The translations under genes were made by a program, and so were the position numbers. 64,000 bases of DNA from positions 7,190,450 to 7,254,449 of the forward strand of contig NC_067200.1 in the NCBI RefSeq assembly GCF_000699445.3, read 5' to 3'. The notes beneath the pieces are model-generated. The model did not search any database and had not been told where the DNA came from. It saw nothing but the letters and a program-made list of their open reading frames with translations. This document shows positions 60,417-64,000 of this stretch, one piece after another (the stretch's first letter is position 1; each line of letters opens with the position of its first letter). This DNA comes from Schistosoma haematobium (Eukaryota; Platyhelminthes; Trematoda; Strigeidida; Schistosomatidae).

Positions 60417-60699
60417 TAAAAACTTATATTTATTTATGTTGAACATATTTTCATTCCCTTCTATCATCATTATCATTTAATGTGAAAAACTTTTACTCCA
60501 ATCAGTCACTGAAGTGTAATGAATATCTAGTCCTAGTCCTTAGAATTATTTGATTTAGTGATATTGGTATTATGTTAAATCATTCAACATACCACTGTAC
60601 TTTATCGACGTTATTTAATCGGAAGGGGATGGTAGAAAGTTTTTAACTAAGGTTTTTATGTTAATTCATTTTAATTAGTAATGGTTATCTGTAATCAAC

Positions 60700-60790
60700 G
60701 TGAAACCTTACTTCCTCTAGGTTTCGTGCTATTTGTCACTTGCCAATAAATCGTACTTGCAGTCATCAGAGATTTAATGCTCCGTCTATA
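60700..60790 (-). repeat. Decayed F3 ribozyme fragment
   Basis: On the minus strand it reads AAATAGCACGAAACCTAGAG after a disrupted CTGACGAG, like the F3 ribozyme. Old relic. Confidence 0.5.
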
Positions 60791-60967
60791 AAAGACTAAT
60801 GTTTGAACAAAGAATATTCTTTTCGATAAATTGTCTTCAGGTTCTACAATTATGTAATCCAAATTAATAATACGGGAAATGGCCAGGTCAAGGGCAAAGT
60901 GCATTGTTTAAAGTTTAAGTATGTGAATATAGGCTTGTCAAACAAAATAGAACAAAATAGTTAATAA

Positions 60968-61391
60968 GCAAAGATGGATAATGCCTAGCAGTGGAATCCA
61001 ACACGCGCGTTTCGTCCTTTTTTGGACTCGTCAGCTGGATGTACCTGCACCTCAGAGTTGATGTTCACTCTGGGACTCGAATCTAGTACCGTTCACCTCA
61101 AGCGAAATCGCGTTATCTAATTGGCTACTGAGTCCTGATAGCCACCTGCTTGTGCAATGTGGTGAAGTTTAAATTCACTTGGTATTGTTTTACTTGTATT
61201 TTCCCAAACAGGAGAAAACGCGCGTTCTGGATTCCACTGCTAGCCACCATCCATCTTTGCTCATAAGGCATGTGACTTTAAGCAATATCGACGCAGTCCG
61301 CCCTGTGTACAAATATGCCAAGAATAGACTGATCAATTGCAGTCCTAAATAACGATGGGAAGATACAAGTAAAACAACACCATGTGAATTT
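60968..61391. repeat. F1 (Sm-alpha) inverted pair
   Basis: Minus half (60968-61200) with tRNA-like head and ribozyme. Plus half (61200-61391) retains GAGAAAACGCGCGTTCTGGATTCC and the tail. Its plus half resembles the one at 56045-56560 (GGCATGTGACTTTAAGC), so the two loci are relatives. Confidence 0.88.
60996..61040 (-). ncRNA. F1 hammerhead ribozyme, cleavage-site mutant
   Basis: CTGACGAG, GTCC/GGAC stem II, GAAAC and stem I ATCCAG/TTGGAT are all good. The cleavage triplet is GTG, so cleavage is expected to be lost. Confidence 0.8.
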
Positions 61392-61959
61392 AAAATAGTT
61401 AATGTTGATTTGACTCGTGTAGAATGTTAATTTGAATCAACTTATATGTTAAGTGAAAATGTTTAGATCCATGATCCGAATAAATATGGGTCAGATAGGG
61501 TGAAGGAAATAATAGTACAATTACAGTTCCATCAAATGTGTATAGTTTTCCGACTATATTGTGTAAAAAATGATTAGTAAGACATAATAAGGTGGAATGA
61601 ATGAGAAGTAAACGAATCATGTATTGGAAAGATTAATGATGATGTTAAAGCAATAGTAATAACAGTAATAACCCCTTCAGATATTAAACAATAATAATAA
61701 TACAAATATTTGTGAATAAATATGACAGAGACAATTACATATGACTACGAAAAGTCTTAAATGAAATAGTCAAATTAGGTCATTCAATAGCTTTTGTAAT
61801 TAAATTTATTGTTCTTATACTGGTAACAATAATCTAATAGAGTTGATTTAAAATGTTCTACTTCTTGATCAGAATTTGCAATTATACTACAAACGAAGTT
61901 ATAAAAGCTAATCAGATCTTTGAAAAAGCTCAGGGATCAATTGGTTATTTTTTCGTTTT

Positions 61960-62900
61960 TATAAGAAATGATTAAACCGGTCGGAACCTATTTGCCAAGA
62001 TTGTATCGATTGCCAAAGGTACACAAACCATGGATCCCATTAAAACCAATTTTAAATATGTATAACTCTTCTATAGCTAAATGGTTGGTCATTATATTGA
62101 AACCTCTCTACGAAAAAACTTGCAAAACTTAGTGTTAAGGATGTATTCCAACTTGTTGACAAGATCAAAAAATACAAATACTTTGGGACTAAAGATGATG
62201 ACTTTAGATGTAACATCATTTTTCACAATTGTTCCACTCATAGAGACGATAGAATATATATATCGGTGAACAATTGAGTGAAAATGAAATTAAAACTGCA
62301 ATTCCTATCAATGTCGTTAAAGAGTTATTACTGAAATTCATCATGAATGTAAATTTCAAATTCAAAGGAAAAATCTATAGGCAAACAGATAGAGTTGCAA
62401 TGAGTTCATCATTGAGCCTTATATTAGTTGACATTTTCCTAGACAAACTAGAAGATGGTCCACTCAAAAAGACTATTCGAAAATTCACATTTTACTGTCG
62501 ACATATGGATGATAAGTTCTTCCTCAGTAAAGATAATGCATCACAGTAAGAGGTTCTTAGACAGTTTACTGAAGTACATCCAGCAATTGAGTTTACATCT
62601 GAAGAAGAGAGTGATGATCGTATAGCCTTTTTGGACATTCTCTTAACTAGGAGCGCTGATGGATCACTAAAAAGGAATTTAAACAGAAAAAATAAACACC
62701 TGGATAAAGTAGTACACACATTTCTTTAGCATTGCACCTCTACAGGACAACAAGAAGCTGATCAAAACTCTCTTAATCATTCAATTAATAAATTATTTGG
62801 TGTATTTTATATCATAATCCCAGGTGAAAGTGTTATACATCAATTAGTTATCATGTCCACAATTGCAAACATAATTTATTTCCGCCTCGTTTAAAAAAAA
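61960..62900 (+). pseudogene. Penelope-like element reverse transcriptase, broken
   Basis: The first piece reads YLPRLYRLPKVHKPWIPLKP, the hallmark start of Penelope-like RT. AKWLVIILKPLYEKT follows. In other frames come TLDVTSFFTIVPLIETIEY, YRQTDRVAMSSSLSLILVDIF and FYCRHMDDKFF (a degenerate active site, usually YVDD). Then IEFTSEEESDDRIAFLDILLTR. Frameshifts lie near 62110 and 62270, and stops at 62549 and 62729. The GIY-YIG part is absent here. Confidence 0.87.
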
Positions 62901-63053
62901 AGAGACAAACTAAGCAGATTTTCTCTTTATTGATTAGATGGAAAACTTGACTGTTGGTCAGCATTTTCACAAACTCTATTGAGAAGTATCAGTTTAATAC
63001 ATCAATTAGATAATGATCTGTTCACAGAGAACCATACAACATTCGGTAAGATC

Positions 63054-63108
<55 letters not shown>

Positions 63109-63109
63109 T
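63054..63109. repeat. (AAT)n microsatellite
   Basis: About 18 AAT units. The poly-Ile reading frame across it is an artefact. Confidence 0.97.
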
Positions 63110-63269
63110 TGATAAAAATGTTATGGCTTGAGACCCGTCTTTGTTATCACATGTTAAAGTTACTAATCAAAATTCTAATTAAGTTCTCTTCTATTTCCTA
63201 TCTACTATTTCTTTTGTATCTACTGTCCTAGACTTAACAATTACACATCTGACCTGCACTGTTGTCTTT

Positions 63270-63810
63270 GAGTCGACACAAGCCCGAAAATGCTCTGGTA
63301 CAGCCGAGGGTGGGGGAGAATCCGCTCTTTCTCTCGAAATGCCCTCACATGGCCACACGTATACATCCACTTCCAAGGAAGTCCTACTCACTGTCTTCTT
63401 GCTGCGGGGGTTTGGTTTACGAAATTGAGAAGACGAAAAGCGAATGTCCACCGCTTTAACTGGGTCGGTGGACACGGAGAGTCCACCTAGGGGAGTTGGA
63501 AAACTCAGCTTTTAAACCAGTGGTACGCATGGGCTCCAGGATCCTAAGGAAACAAATGGCGTATCAATCTATTGTTGGTCACTGGCTACCATGGTACTGT
63601 ATCTCCTTACGTTGCCTCACTGCCTTGTAGATTAGACCTTTAGGTCGAAGGCTCTGGGTGTGGCTTCCTAAGAAAACCACCTGCCTCGGTTTGGGCACCC
63701 GGGCAGTATCACAGCCCACACACAAATCGAGTAACTTGTATGGCGCATATGTATTCCGTGCCCCTTTATACCAATATTTATGTGTTGAAATAATTAAATA
63801 GATAAATAAA
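63270..63810 (-). repeat. Dispersed repeat R4, copy 3
   Basis: Parallel to 53095-53640: GAAGTCCTACTCACTG, GGGCTCCAGGATCC and GGTCACTGGCTACCATGG. It ends in an AATAATTAAATAGATAAATAAAC run. The last 190 bp of the window hold nothing I can name. Confidence 0.85.
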
Positions 63811-64000
63811 CTCAAACCTTCGTCTATCAATTGCAGCCGAAGGAAAGTCAGCAGTCTTACTTCAATCAATCCACTATGGATACTGGCCCAGTGGTTCAGA
63901 GTGTTAAGTCGGCTTTCCGAGAACTGCGACGGAACCTCCAGAGACCCTAAAGGAGCCGAGGGGTCCTAGCCAATCAGAGTATGATGAAGCTTTCTAGAAT

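Noticed and set aside
63013..63231. Poly-isoleucine frame
   Set aside because: Translation of the AAT microsatellite.
1..64000. CRISPR arrays, operons, bacterial or viral gene clusters
   Set aside because: No direct-repeat/spacer pattern, no compact gene order and clear GT-AG introns throughout. The window is a eukaryotic genome.

Overview
This is AT-rich, intron-rich animal DNA, almost certainly from a blood fluke (Schistosoma). The evidence is the Sm-alpha type tRNA-derived SINEs carrying hammerhead ribozymes, the RTE-like and Penelope-like retroelement relics, long introns and TA microsatellites.

One host gene dominates: a Roco-family leucine-rich-repeat kinase (LRRK1/LRRK2 type) on the + strand from about 2144 to 60416. 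I could chain 28 exons by AG/GT boundaries, and the reading phase carries through every junction: 8244 nt, 2747 codons plus a stop. Domain order is LRR (exons 1-5), ROC GTPase (6-9), COR (10-18), protein kinase (19-25) and a probable C-terminal WD40-like region (26-28). The 5' end is probably outside the window. The protein carries many Ser/Asn/Asp/His tracts. Its ROC G3 motif lacks the usual glycine, while the kinase keeps its catalytic motifs (glycine-rich loop, VAVK, HRD, DYG, APE).

The introns are packed with repeats. Three separate tRNA-like SINE families (called F1, F2 and F3 here) each carry a type-I hammerhead ribozyme. F1 is the known Sm-alpha type. F2 and F3 have different stem I and stem III sequences and different tRNA-like promoter parts. 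Several ribozymes look intact, and four of these are sense-oriented inside LRRK introns. Many SINE loci are not single copies but inverted pairs whose outer edges are both 3' ends. One such pair fills nearly all of the last intron.

Other repeats are 5'-truncated non-LTR retrotransposons (one inserted in an F2 tail with a visible 9-bp target duplication), two Penelope-like fragments (reverse transcriptase and GIY-YIG endonuclease), a perfect 88-bp palindrome, a nearly identical 560-bp duplication, and two unclassified dispersed repeats of about 500 bp (R4 and R5). No second host gene, true tRNA, rRNA or CRISPR array was found.
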